Below are positions 1 to 7,584 of a stretch of DNA of 64,000 bases, in pieces. Origin of the DNA: Marmoricola sp. Leaf446 (GTDB lineage: Bacteria > Actinomycetota > Actinomycetes > Propionibacteriales > Nocardioidaceae). The DNA is taken from contig NZ_LMRF01000006.1 in the NCBI RefSeq assembly GCF_001424755.1, positions 31,594-95,593 of the forward strand, written 5' to 3'. The notes below the pieces were generated by a model, which was not told where the DNA came from, did not search any database, and saw nothing but the letters and a program-made list of their open reading frames with translations. Within the stretch, counting starts at the first letter, position 1, and every line of letters starts with the position of its first letter. The translations under genes were made by a program, and so were the position numbers.

Positions 1-451
1 CCCACTTGTCCAGCAGCGTGGTGACGAAGCCCTTGACGCCCGTCAGCGGCGAGCGCAGCTCGTGGGCGACCGTGGCGACGAGGTCGGAGCGGTCGCGGTC
101 GAGCCGGGCCCGGCCACGTCCCGAGCGGACCACCAGCGCCACGTGCTCCACGGGCCCGAACCTCACCGGGCGGGTCATCCTGCCGGTGACGAGCACCTCG
201 GTGCCGTCGCGGGTCAGCCAGCTCTGCTCGGTCAGGCCCACCCGGCTGCCGAGGCCGGCGTACGGCGTGGTGCTCGTCCACCAGTCGACGCTGTCCTGGT
301 CCTGGAGCGCCATCACCTCGCGCAGGTGCAGGCCCACGACCGCGGTGGGGCCGAGCAGCTTCCGGGCCGCCGCGTTGACGACCGTGACCGTGCCGGTCGC
401 GTCGGCGACGACCACCCCGTCAGGGAGAAGGTCGAGCAGCGCGTCGGGCAC
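1..451 (-). CDS. PAS-domain sensor histidine kinase, N-terminal part (runs out of the window)
   Basis: The first 150 residues are present and the frame is open to base 1. Residues about 8-100 look like a PAS fold, and residues about 118-150 begin a HisKA dimerisation domain with the H-box AHELRSPLTGVKGF, so the phosphoacceptor His is present. There is no membrane segment in the visible part, which suggests a cytosolic sensor. The GTG start lies 7 bases after a TAGGGT -10 element, so the mRNA may be leaderless. In Streptomyces a PAS kinase also follows infC-rpmI-rplT-trmH, before pheST (from memory). The ATPase domain lies outside the window. Family call is firm; signal and partner are unknown. 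Confidence 0.85.
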   Translation of the reverse strand, partial: MPDALLDLLPDGVVVADATGTVTVVNAAARKLLGPTAVVGLHLREVMALQDQDSVDWWTSTTPYAGLGSRVGLTEQSWLTRDGTEVLVTGRMTRPVRFGPVEHVALVVRSGRGRARLDRDRSDLVATVAHELRSPLTGVKGFVTTLLDKW

Positions 452-458
452 GCCTGCG

Positions 459-464
459 ACCCTA
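459..464 (-). promoter_or_regulatory. -10 element (TAGGGT) of the PAS kinase gene, overlapping the stop codon of the upstream gene
   Basis: TAGGGT on the minus strand matches TANNNT and ends 7 bases before the GTG at 451. Its first three bases are the TAG stop codon of the upstream fusion gene. No clear -35 was seen. A leaderless start is inferred. Confidence 0.45.
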
Positions 465-3128
465 GGGGATCGAGGCGCCCACCACCGGGCACGCGCCCAC
501 CCCGCGGCTGTCGAGCTCGAGCCGGGCGGTGTCGGCCCGGGCGCGGCCGAGGTTCCAGGCCGACCAGACGGCCTCGTCGGCGGCGTCGTCGTCCCAGCGT
601 GCGCCGACCGACGCGTCGCAGCGCAGCAGCTCGGGCCGCCGGTCGAGCAGCACCGGCACGGCGTCGTCGCTCAGGCCCAGCAGGTAGCGGTCGTCGACCT
701 TGCCGGTCGCCTCGAGCCGGTCGAGGTTGGTCCGCGCCACCACCGCGTCGGGGTCGGCCACGGCCAGCCCGAGCAGCAGCACGGCGCCGGTGAGCACCGC
801 GGCCCGGGGCAACCACGCGCCCCGCAGCCGCAGCCCGGCGACCAGCACGCCGAGGACGACCAGGCCCAGCCACACCTCGAACATCACGACGACCAGCCGC
901 AGCCGGGTCAGGCCGTAGGCGTCGGTGTAGAGCGACATCCGCTGCAGCGCGCTGGCCACCACGACCAGGGTGAGCACGCACAGCGCGCCGGTCGAGGCCC
1001 GCAGCCAGGTCCGGTCGGCGCGCGCGAGCAGCGGCGCCTTGCGGGCGGCGAGCGCCACCACCACGAGGGTCAGCGCGGTGGCCACGGTGAGCTGGGCGAA
1101 GCCCTGGTGGACGTACTCCGCGTAGGTCAGGCCGGTGGTGCGCTGCACGAAGTCGTGGCCGCCGAGGACGGCCGCGGCCTGGGCGGCCAGGAAGGCGACG
1201 AAGACGGCGTCGACCAGCAGCACCGGCGCCAGCCACTCCCAGCGCCGCGCCACGGGCCGACGGTGGAACGGGCCGACGGGCTCGACGCGCGGCGGGTTCA
1301 GGCCGAGGTACGCCGCGGCGAGCACGATGCCGGCGACGGCCACGCCGGTGAAGATGCGCAGCACCAGCGTGCTCCCCAGGTCGGGCACCACCGCGTCGAA
1401 CCACGACGAGAACACCGCGTCGGCGCTCGCGAACAGCAGCCCGAAGACCAGCACGCCCGCGAGCGAGAGCACCGCGGTGCGGGCCAGCGCCAGCCCCTGG
1501 CCCTCCCCGGAGAGCGTCCTCACGCACCGGCCCAACCACGGCAGCCCGCGCAGCCCGGCGAGCGGCCAGGCCACCACGCCGAGCAGCAGGCCCCGCACGG
1601 TGCGGGCCTCGACGCAGGCGGCCGTCACCAGCACCACCGAGACCAGCAGCCCCAGCGTGCCGACCCACAGCGCGTCCCGGACCACCAGCACGAGCGCGAA
1701 GCCGACGCAGAGCAGCACGCAGCCCCACCGGAAGGCGTCGCGGCCGGGCGGCGACACCCGGAGCACGAGCACGCCGGAGGCGAGCAGCACCAGCGTGGCG
1801 CCGATCCCGACCGCGGCGAACGGCATCGCGACCGCGGCGAGCACCCCGACCCCGAGCCCGGCGAGGAGGACGCCGGCGCGGCCCGGGACGCCGCGGTCGC
1901 GCCACAGCTCGCCGAACACCTCGTCGGCGACCGAGCCGCCGCCCGGTGCGCCCGGTGCGCCGGGTGCGCCCGGGACCGGGATCGGGGCGCGCGCGCCGGC
2001 GGGGTGCGGCACGGGCGGGGTGGGGGCCGACGGGGTGGGTGCGGGCATGACGGGCGTCCTCTCGAGGGGGCGGTGGGGCAGGCGTGGCGCGGTGGGCAGG
2101 TCGACGCGGAAGCGGGCGCCGGTCGGGCCGGTCGGGCCGGTCGGTCCGGCCGGGCCGGTCGGTCCGGCCGGGCTGGCGGGGACGGCGGGGTCGACGACGG
2201 CGATCCGGCCGCCGTGGAGGTCGGTGACCCAGCGGGCAATGGCGAGCCCGAGCCCGGTGCCGCCGGTGTCGTCGCCCGCGACGGTGCCGAAGCGCTCGAA
2301 GACCCGGTCGCGGTCGTGCGCGGCGATGCCGGGTCCTTGGTCGGACACCTCGAGCCGGGTGCCGCCCGGCCGTGCCGTCGCGTGCACCCGCACCTCTCCC
2401 CCGGCCGGCGAGTGCCGGGCGGCGTTGTCGAGCAGGTTGGTCAGCAGCTGGTGCAGCCGGCGCGGGTCCACGTCGGCGGTGAGGTCGGGGGGCTCGACGA
2501 CCACGTCGAACCGGACGCCGCGGGAGGCCGCCAGGGAGGCCGTGCCCGCGCCGGCGACCGCCTCGTCGAGCAGGGTCCGCCACGGCAGCGTCTCGCGGCG
2601 CAGCGGGGCGACGCCGCCGTCGACCCGCGAGAGGTCGAGCAGGTCGGTGACGAGGTCGGAGAGCCGCTCGGCCTGCCGCAGCGCGCTCCGCACCGTGGCG
2701 GGGTCGGGCTCGACGACCCCGTCGGCGAGGTTCTCCAGCACCGCGACCAGCGCCGTCAGCGGGGTGCGCAGCTCGTGGGACACGCTGGCGACCAGGTCGC
2801 GGCGCTGGCGGTCCAGGGTGGCGAGGTCGCCGGCCATCGCGTCGAAGGCGCGGGCCAGCCGACCGACCTCGTCGGTGGCCGTGGACCCGACCCGGGTGGT
2901 GTAGTCGCCGGCGGCCATCCGGCCGGCGGCCTCGGTCATCGTCCGCAGCGGCGAGGTCATCCCGGCGGCCAGCAGCTGGCTGACGCCGAGCGCGAGCGCC
3001 ACGGTCACCGGGATCGAGAGCCAGGCCGGCACCGAGCCCGCCCCCAGGGTGGCCAGCACGGCCGCCACCAGGACGCTGCCGACGACGACCAGGCCGAGCT
3101 TGAGCTTGATCGAGCCCCCGCGGGTCAC
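462..3128 (-). CDS. Sensor histidine kinase fused in frame to a DUF4153/DUF4173 membrane domain
   Basis: One open frame of 888 aa. Residues 8-55 hold two membrane helices, then a HAMP-like stretch (about 56-108). The HisKA H-box SVSHELRTPLT has His118. The HATPase has the N-box near Asn235 and the G-box GGTGLGLAIARW (about 289-300). A collagen-like run of Gly-Pro-Thr/Ala triplets (about 321-337) sits before the last strand RFRVDLP. From Met361 the protein is a 528-aa polytopic membrane domain of DUF4153/4173 type. The GTG start overlaps the response-regulator stop (GTGA). The ATG at 2048 follows a GAGAGGA Shine-Dalgarno-like sequence by 8 bases, so the membrane part may also be made alone. 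In other actinobacteria these are usually separate neighbouring genes (recollection). Confidence 0.8.
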   Translation of the reverse strand: MTRGGSIKLKLGLVVVGSVLVAAVLATLGAGSVPAWLSIPVTVALALGVSQLLAAGMTSPLRTMTEAAGRMAAGDYTTRVGSTATDEVGRLARAFDAMAGDLATLDRQRRDLVASVSHELRTPLTALVAVLENLADGVVEPDPATVRSALRQAERLSDLVTDLLDLSRVDGGVAPLRRETLPWRTLLDEAVAGAGTASLAASRGVRFDVVVEPPDLTADVDPRRLHQLLTNLLDNAARHSPAGGEVRVHATARPGGTRLEVSDQGPGIAAHDRDRVFERFGTVAGDDTGGTGLGLAIARWVTDLHGGRIAVVDPAVPASPAGPTGPAGPTGPTGPTGARFRVDLPTAPRLPHRPLERTPVMPAPTPSAPTPPVPHPAGARAPIPVPGAPGAPGAPGGGSVADEVFGELWRDRGVPGRAGVLLAGLGVGVLAAVAMPFAAVGIGATLVLLASGVLVLRVSPPGRDAFRWGCVLLCVGFALVLVVRDALWVGTLGLLVSVVLVTAACVEARTVRGLLLGVVAWPLAGLRGLPWLGRCVRTLSGEGQGLALARTAVLSLAGVLVFGLLFASADAVFSSWFDAVVPDLGSTLVLRIFTGVAVAGIVLAAAYLGLNPPRVEPVGPFHRRPVARRWEWLAPVLLVDAVFVAFLAAQAAAVLGGHDFVQRTTGLTYAEYVHQGFAQLTVATALTLVVVALAARKAPLLARADRTWLRASTGALCVLTLVVVASALQRMSLYTDAYGLTRLRLVVVMFEVWLGLVVLGVLVAGLRLRGAWLPRAAVLTGAVLLLGLAVADPDAVVARTNLDRLEATGKVDDRYLLGLSDDAVPVLLDRRPELLRCDASVGARWDDDAADEAVWSAWNLGRARADTARLELDSRGVGACPVVGASIP

Positions 3129-3817
3129 CGGGGCTCCAGGGCGTAGCCGACGCCGTGGACCGTCCGCACCCGCTCGGCGCCGACCTTGGCCCGCAGCGAG
3201 CGGACGTGGCTGTCGACGGTGCGGGTGGCACCGGCACCGCCCTCCCACCCCCAGACCCCGGCGAGCAGCCGCTCCCGGGTCAGCACGTGCCCGGGGGCCG
3301 CGGCGAGCGCCTGGAGGAGGTCGAACTCGGTCGGGGTCAGGTGGACCTCGTCGCCGTCGACCTGCACGCGCCGCGACGCCGGGTCGAGCCGCAGCCCGCC
3401 CACGACCAGGGCCTCGGTCGGCGCGGCGGCGAGCTCGGCGGCGCGCTCCACCCGACGCAGCAGCGCCGCCACCCGGGCGACGAGCTCGCGCATCCGGAAC
3501 GGCTTGGTCAGGTAGTCGTCGGCGCCGACCCCGAGGCCGACCAGCACGTCGGCCTCGTCGTCGCGGGCGGTCAGCATGAGCACCGGGACCGGGGTGGTGG
3601 CCTGGATCCGCCGGCACACCTCCAGCCCGTCGAAGCCGGGCAGCATCACGTCGAGCACGACCAGGTCGGGACGGTGCTCGGCGTGCGCGGCGACGGCACC
3701 CGGCCCGTCGTACGCCGTGACGACGCGGTGTCCCTCGGCCCGCAGCCGCTGGCACACCGACTCGTTGATGAGCGGCTCGTCCTCGACGACGAGGACGGTG
3801 GCGGGGCGGCTGCTCAT
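3125..3817 (-). CDS. OmpR/PhoB-family response regulator
   Basis: 230 aa. Receiver domain 1-120 has the acidic pair near Glu12-Asp13, phosphoacceptor Asp56 (VVLDVMLPG), Thr83 and Lys105 (LTKPF). Residues about 135-228 form a winged-helix DNA-binding domain ending HVRSLRAKVG...TVHGVGYAL, typical of the family. It overlaps the next kinase gene by four bases, so they form a cognate pair. The ATG is 6 bases from a TACGCT -10, suggesting a leaderless mRNA. A pair of TGTGCAG direct repeats upstream could be its own binding site. The regulated stimulus is unknown. Confidence 0.93.
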   Translation of the reverse strand: MSSRPATVLVVEDEPLINESVCQRLRAEGHRVVTAYDGPGAVAAHAEHRPDLVVLDVMLPGFDGLEVCRRIQATTPVPVLMLTARDDEADVLVGLGVGADDYLTKPFRMRELVARVAALLRRVERAAELAAAPTEALVVGGLRLDPASRRVQVDGDEVHLTPTEFDLLQALAAAPGHVLTRERLLAGVWGWEGGAGATRTVDSHVRSLRAKVGAERVRTVHGVGYALEPR

Positions 3818-3823
3818 GGAGCG

Positions 3824-3829
3824 AGCGTA
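3824..3829 (-). promoter_or_regulatory. -10 element (TACGCT) of the response-regulator gene
   Basis: TACGCT reads on the minus strand, six bases before the ATG at 3817. It fits the leaderless arrangement seen elsewhere in the window. Confidence 0.4.
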
Positions 3830-3861
3830 GGAGCGCTGCGCCGCGGATCGGGTGTGGCTGG

Positions 3862-3879
3862 TGTGCAGGTCCTGTGCAG
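3862..3879. promoter_or_regulatory. Direct-repeat box, candidate OmpR/PhoB-type operator
   Basis: TGTGCAG occurs at 3862-3868 and again at 3873-3879 with a 4-base spacer, an 11-bp period. OmpR/PhoB-family regulators bind tandem repeats of about 11 bp. The box lies about 35-50 bp upstream of the -10 of the response-regulator gene, where an autoregulatory site would be expected. Confidence 0.5.
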
Positions 3880-3900
3880 ACGTCGGGCCGGGCCCGAGGG

Positions 3901-3936
3901 CGCGTCCAGGGGCGCGTCCGGCGGCGCGTCCGGAGG
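3901..3936. repeat. Three 12-bp tandem repeats (CGCGTCCRGNGG)
   Basis: Units 3901-3912, 3913-3924 and 3925-3936 differ at only two or three positions. They lie just beyond the stop codon of trmH on the minus strand, in non-coding DNA. No function is evident. Confidence 0.7.
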
Positions 3937-3937
3937 C

Positions 3938-4762
3938 TCAGGCGCGACGGGCGCTGGCGTAGAGGCACACGGCGGCGGCGGTGGCGAGGTTGAGGCTCTC
4001 GGCGCGGCCCAGGATCGGGATCGAGACCCGGTGGTCGGCCAGCGCGGCCAGCTCGTCGGGCAGCCCCCACGCCTCGTTGCCGAGCAGCCAGGCGACGGGC
4101 CGGTCGAGCAGCCCGGCGTCCTCGGCGTCGAAGAGGTCGGTCTCGCCGCCGCCGTCGGCGGCCAGCACCAGCCGCCCCGAGGCCCGGGCGTGGGCCACGG
4201 CGGTCGCCGGGTCGGGCTCGAGCGCCAGCGGCAGGTGCCACAGCGAGCCGACCGTGGCCCGCACGGTCTTGTCGTTGTAGGGGTCGACGCTCGAGCCCGC
4301 GAGCACCACGCCCGTGGCGCCCGCGGCGTCGGCGGTGCGGACCACGGTGCCGGCGTTGCCGGGGTCGCGCACGTCGGCGCAGAGCACGAGGGTGCCCGTG
4401 GTCGCGACGACCTCGTCGAGGCCCACGTCGAGGACACGGCACACCGCCACCACGCCCTGGGGGCTCACGGCGCCGCTCAGCGAGGCGACGGCGTCGTCGT
4501 CGGCGACCAGCCAGCGCACCCCGGCGGCGTCGGCCTCGGCTCGCGGGCCGACCAGAGCCTCGGTGGCGGCCGCCGTGGCGAAGACCTCGACCACCCCGCC
4601 CGGACCCGCGGGGTCACGCTGCAGCGCCTCGGTCAGCGCCTTCTGGCCCTCGGCGAGGAAGAGCCCGTGCTCGAGCCGGGACGCACGACGGGCGAGCTTC
4701 CGGGCCGTCTTGACGCGTCCACTGCTGCGGGCGAGTGGACGGTCGGGCTGGAAGCTCGCCAC
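3938..4762 (-). CDS. TrmH/SpoU-family RNA 2'-O-methyltransferase
   Basis: 274 aa, usual length for the family. The N-terminal substrate-binding part (about 20-105) has the FLAEGQKALTEAL motif. The C-terminal SPOUT knot domain has the family blocks VLCADVRDPGNAGTVVRTADAAG, LLGNEAWGLP and the last block with SLNLATAAAVCLY. It uses S-adenosylmethionine to methylate ribose in rRNA or tRNA; the target nucleotide cannot be read from sequence. It begins 30 bases after rplT and is probably cotranscribed with infC-rpmI-rplT, a conserved actinobacterial order. The GTG start is the only good one after the rplT stop. Confidence 0.92.
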   Translation of the reverse strand: MASFQPDRPLARSSGRVKTARKLARRASRLEHGLFLAEGQKALTEALQRDPAGPGGVVEVFATAAATEALVGPRAEADAAGVRWLVADDDAVASLSGAVSPQGVVAVCRVLDVGLDEVVATTGTLVLCADVRDPGNAGTVVRTADAAGATGVVLAGSSVDPYNDKTVRATVGSLWHLPLALEPDPATAVAHARASGRLVLAADGGGETDLFDAEDAGLLDRPVAWLLGNEAWGLPDELAALADHRVSIPILGRAESLNLATAAAVCLYASARRA

Positions 4763-4791
4763 GTCGGGGTGCTGCGGTGAGGCGGGGACGC

Positions 4792-5175
4792 TCAGGCCGA
4801 GGCCGGGGCGTTGACGTCCTCGGGGAGGGCGGCCTTGGCGGTCGCGACGAGGGCGGCGAACGCCGGCGCGTCGTTGACGGCCAGGTCGGCCAGGATCTTG
4901 CGGTCCACCTCGACCTCAGCGGCCTTGAGGCCCTGGATGAAGCGGTTGTAGGTCATGCCGTTGGCGCGCGCCGCGGCGTTGATCCGCTGGATCCACAGCT
5001 TGCGGAAGTCGCCCTTCTTCTTGCGGCGGTCGTTGTAGCTGTAGACCAGGGAGTGGGTGACCTGCTCCTTGGCCTTGCGGTAGAGGCGCGAGCGCTGTCC
5101 GCGGTAGCCCGAGGCCCGCTCGAGAGTGACCCGACGCTTCTTCTGGGCGTTGACCGCCCGCTTGACGCGTGCCAT
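4792..5175 (-). CDS. rplT: 50S ribosomal protein L20
   Basis: 127 aa. It opens with [15 protein letters not shown] and contains [18 protein letters not shown] and [14 protein letters not shown], all diagnostic of L20, which binds 23S rRNA early in large-subunit assembly. It is the third gene of the infC-rpmI-rplT operon. The ATG follows an AAGGAG Shine-Dalgarno site. In other bacteria L20 represses this operon through the leader; here the infC leader hairpins could serve that role (inference). Confidence 0.98.
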   Translation of the reverse strand: MARVKRAVNAQKKRRVTLERASGYRGQRSRLYRKAKEQVTHSLVYSYNDRRKKKGDFRKLWIQRINAAARANGMTYNRFIQGLKAAEVEVDRKILADLAVNDAPAFAALVATAKAALPEDVNAPASA

Positions 5176-5264
5176 GTGTGTTGCTCCTTCGGTGGATCGT
5201 GGTGCGCCGGCGTACGACGCGTGGGTGCGGCGGTGGGACCGTCACCCGGGGATGGTCGGACGGG

Positions 5265-5459
5265 TCAGAGACCGAGCAGCTTCTTGGCCGTCTTGACGTC
5301 GGCCTTGGCCACCTCGGTGGTGCCCGACAGACGGCGGGTCTTCTTGGAGGCCTTCTTCTCCAGGTTGTGGCGCAGGCCCGCCTTCTCGCGGCGGATCTTG
5401 CCCGTCCCGGTGACGCGGAAGCGCTTGGAGGCACCGGAGTGCGTCTTGTTCTTCGGCAT
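5265..5459 (-). CDS. rpmI: 50S ribosomal protein L35
   Basis: 64 aa, full length. [20 protein letters not shown] and the basic stretch with RHNLEKK are typical of L35. It lies between infC and rplT in the standard order. A GAAGGAAG ribosome-binding site precedes the ATG. Confidence 0.98.
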   Translation of the reverse strand: MPKNKTHSGASKRFRVTGTGKIRREKAGLRHNLEKKASKKTRRLSGTTEVAKADVKTAKKLLGL

Positions 5460-5516
5460 GTCTCTTCCTTCTGTGGTGGCGGTGGTTCGGTGGGGCCGAG
5501 CGGCCCGGACGGAGGC

Positions 5517-6194
5517 TCAGGCCTCGATCTCGGGGTCGAGGTTCTCGGAGCGACCGCGGGCCTTCTTGGGCCCGGGGGCCGCGCGCCCGGCGCTGCGCTC
5601 CGCGTGCTCCTCGGCGCGCTCGGCCTCGCGCTCGGCGGCGCGGGTCTCCTTCTCGGCCTTGACCTCGGCCTTGGCCTCGGACTTCTTCTTGTGGGGCCCG
5701 ATGACCATGGTCATGTTGCGGCCGTCCTGCTTGGGCGAGGACTCCACGAACCCGAGGTCGGTGACGTCCTCGGCCAGCTTCTGCAGCAGCCGGAACCCGA
5801 GCTCGGGGCGGTGCTGCTCGCGACCGCGGAACATGATCGTGATCTTGACCTTGTCGCCCTGGCGGAGGAACCGCACGACGTGACCCTTCTTGGTCTCGTA
5901 GTCGTGCGAGTCGATCTTCGGCCGGAGCTTCATCTCCTTGATCACGGTGTTGGTCTGGTTGCGGCGGGCTTCACGGGCCTTCTGCGCGTTCTCGTACTTG
6001 AACTTGCCGTAGTCCATGAGCTTGCAGACCGGGGGACGGCCCATCGGCGCGATCTCGACCAGGTCGAGGTCGGCCTCCTGGGCCAGTCGCAGGGCGTCGC
6101 CGGTGGAGACGATGCCCACGGTCTCGCCGTTGGGTCCCACGAGCCGGACCTCGGGTACGCGGATCCGGTCGTTGATGCGCAGCTCGGTGCTGAT
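5517..6194 (-). CDS. infC: Translation initiation factor IF-3, with ATC start codon
   Basis: 225 aa when started at the ATC at 6194. That start gives the conserved IF-3 N-terminus [19 protein letters not shown], and an AGGAGG ribosome-binding site lies 4 bases upstream. A later GTG at 6140 would remove 18 conserved residues. The N domain (to about residue 85) and C domain with [14 protein letters not shown] and [13 protein letters not shown] are complete. An acidic/basic tail (about 180-225) rich in Ala, Glu and Lys is common in actinobacteria. IF-3 binds the 30S subunit and rejects poor start codons; rare AUU/AUC starts in infC let the factor repress its own translation in E. coli. Confidence 0.95.
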   Translation of the reverse strand: MSTELRINDRIRVPEVRLVGPNGETVGIVSTGDALRLAQEADLDLVEIAPMGRPPVCKLMDYGKFKYENAQKAREARRNQTNTVIKEMKLRPKIDSHDYETKKGHVVRFLRQGDKVKITIMFRGREQHRPELGFRLLQKLAEDVTDLGFVESSPKQDGRNMTMVIGPHKKKSEAKAEVKAEKETRAAEREAERAEEHAERSAGRAAPGPKKARGRSENLDPEIEA

Positions 6195-6244
6195 AGGTCC
6201 TCCTGGGGACGGTCTGGTGGTGTGACCTGAGGAGAACGCGCTGG

Positions 6245-6263
6245 CCGGGCGAAATCTGCCCGG
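6245..6263 (-). promoter_or_regulatory. Leader hairpin 2 upstream of infC
   Basis: CCGGGC and GCCCGG form a 6-bp stem around a 7-base loop, about 50 bases before the infC start. There is no T-run, so it is not a standard intrinsic terminator. Confidence 0.5.
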
Positions 6264-6271
6264 GACGACGA

Positions 6272-6300
6272 GAGGCTCCCGCGTGACACGCGGAAGCCTC
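6272..6300 (-). promoter_or_regulatory. Leader hairpin 1 upstream of infC
   Basis: The arms GAGGCTCCCGCGT (6272-6284) and ACGCGGAAGCCTC (6288-6300) pair with one mismatch around a 3-base loop. This is a very stable 13-position stem about 80 bases upstream of infC. It may bind L20 or act as an attenuator; neither is shown. Confidence 0.55.
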
Positions 6301-6497
6301 GATCGGGAACGCCCAGGAGCCGTGCCGTCGGCGACGGATCGGTCCTGCTCGTGACCGGGACCCGACGACCTGGTGGAACTGGGTGGTGCACGGTCGGTGC
6401 GGGTGGGAGGAGGCCTCCGCTTGTCGGACCACCCCTCACGACAGGCAGGCGTGGTCGGTCGGGCACGAGGATACCGTCCCCGCGCCGCAGATGCACA

Positions 6498-7001
6498 TCA
6501 GGCCGTGCCGGCCCAGCCCCATCCGCCATCGGCGAGCCGCAGCAGCCGCTCCCCGGCGGCCAGGCGCGCGAGGTCGTCGCCCTCGACGGCGAACAGCACC
6601 GGACCGGCCACGTCGACCAGCAGGGCCGAGGCACCGTCCTGGACGGCCGACGCCGCGGCGTCGGCCAGGCTCACCGGGACCGGACGCGCGGTGGGGTCCC
6701 AGCGGGCCATCGGGGCGCTGCCGGTGAAGGCCAGCAGGGCGGTGCGGCCGTCGCGTCCGGTCATCAGCACCGCGGCCATGTCGCTGCTCTTGTCGTGCGC
6801 CAGGCCCTGCTCGTCGTGCTCGACCTCGCCCAGCACCGCCACGACGGGCACCAGCACCCGGGAGTCCTGGAGTGCGGCCGTCGCTGTCAGCGCCCGGGCG
6901 CGGTCGCCCGGCGCCGCGTCGTACGACGTCAGGGCCGCCGCCACCGCGACGTCGACCGCGCCGTCGTCGCCCGCGAAGCCGGGATCGGGGATCTCTCGCA
7001 C
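6498..7001 (-). CDS. SseB-family protein
   Basis: 167 aa with the SseB N-terminal domain pattern: VLVPVVAVLGEV, DMAAVLMTGRDGRTALLAFTG, and MARWDPTARPVPVSLADAA. SseB-type proteins are soluble and poorly characterised; the E. coli member affects serine tolerance. The GTG start follows a GGGAGGATC Shine-Dalgarno site. It is transcribed toward infC and its 5' end is divergent from the membrane-protein gene at 7049. A second, longer SseB-like gene lies at 52368. Confidence 0.82.
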   Translation of the reverse strand: MREIPDPGFAGDDGAVDVAVAAALTSYDAAPGDRARALTATAALQDSRVLVPVVAVLGEVEHDEQGLAHDKSSDMAAVLMTGRDGRTALLAFTGSAPMARWDPTARPVPVSLADAAASAVQDGASALLVDVAGPVLFAVEGDDLARLAAGERLLRLADGGWGWAGTA

Positions 7002-7035
7002 GCCCCGATCCTCCCAGCCGGCCCGGACCGGCTCG

Positions 7036-7041
7036 TAGGCT
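7036..7041 (+). promoter_or_regulatory. -10 element (TAGGCT), probable leaderless promoter
   Basis: TAGGCT ends seven bases before the ATG at 7049, and no Shine-Dalgarno sequence is present in the gap. Confidence 0.5.
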
Positions 7042-7048
7042 GGGCCGC

Positions 7049-7582
7049 ATGGACCCCGCCGGCACCCTCGACTCCACGACCTGGACCGCCCTGGCGCTGA
7101 CCCTGACCGTCGTCGGCGCGGTGCTGTCGTGGGTCGCCTTCCGCCGGCGGGGCGCCGCCGCCGGGCTGCGCGGCCTCGCGTGGACGCTGCTCCCCGTGGC
7201 CGCGTGGCTGACCGGGACGCTGCGGCTGGCCGTGGCGATCGTCGAGGACGTCGTCCGGTGGGCCACGCGCCTCGTGCTCTCCCCCACCGTGTGGGCGGGC
7301 ATCGTCGTGGCGGGCGTCGCCGTGCTGCTGTTCGTGGTCTCCGGTGCGATGCGCTCGCGCGCTGTCGGGACCCGCGACCGCGTGGGGGCGCCCCGCGGCC
7401 GCCGGGCCGCCGCGGCGACGGAGCCGGCGCCGACCGCGGTGACCCCCGGGGCGGCCGCACCCGCCGGGACCGCGAGGGCCCCGAAGCCCGCAAAGGCCTC
7501 GAAGCGCGGCACGGCTCGGCACGAGAGCGACCTCGACGACATGGACGACATCGAGGCGATCCTGAAGAAGCACGGCATCTGA
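7049..7582 (+). CDS. Small membrane protein of unknown function
   Basis: 177 aa. Hydrophobic segments at about 11-30, 47-67 and 82-103 predict two or three membrane helices. A charged, Ala/Pro/Lys-rich linker follows, ending in a short conserved-looking tail, DDMDDIEAILKKHGI, which resembles the C-terminal helix found on many small actinobacterial membrane proteins. The ATG was chosen because a -10 lies just upstream and the earlier frame crosses the neighbouring promoter. It is followed two bases later by the PLP-fold gene and probably heads an operon of four. I do not recognise a function. Confidence 0.75.
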   Translation: MDPAGTLDSTTWTALALTLTVVGAVLSWVAFRRRGAAAGLRGLAWTLLPVAAWLTGTLRLAVAIVEDVVRWATRLVLSPTVWAGIVVAGVAVLLFVVSGAMRSRAVGTRDRVGAPRGRRAAAATEPAPTAVTPGAAAPAGTARAPKPAKASKRGTARHESDLDDMDDIEAILKKHGI

Positions 7583-7584
7583 GC

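Larger units (their letters stand above)
6195..6497 (-). other. Long infC leader and intergenic region without a gene
   Basis: 303 bases lie between the SseB-like gene and infC. The 3' half holds two strong hairpins (annotated separately) and the AGGAGG site of infC. I see no convincing reading frame and no clear -35/-10 pair. The length and structure suggest a regulatory 5' leader. Confidence 0.6.

Noticed and set aside
6..3146. Plus-strand open frame of more than 1000 codons opposite the kinase and response regulator
   Set aside because: High GC leaves few stops in the antisense. The translation is Ala/Arg/Gly-rich with His-Gln runs and no domain, while the minus strand holds a complete kinase and regulator.
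3901..3936. CRISPR array suggested by three repeats of 12 bp
   Set aside because: Repeats are short, GC-rich and directly tandem without spacers; no cas genes are near.
6018..6140. GTG at 6140 as the infC start
   Set aside because: It would delete conserved IF-3 residues that are in frame upstream; an AGGAGG site lies before the ATC instead.
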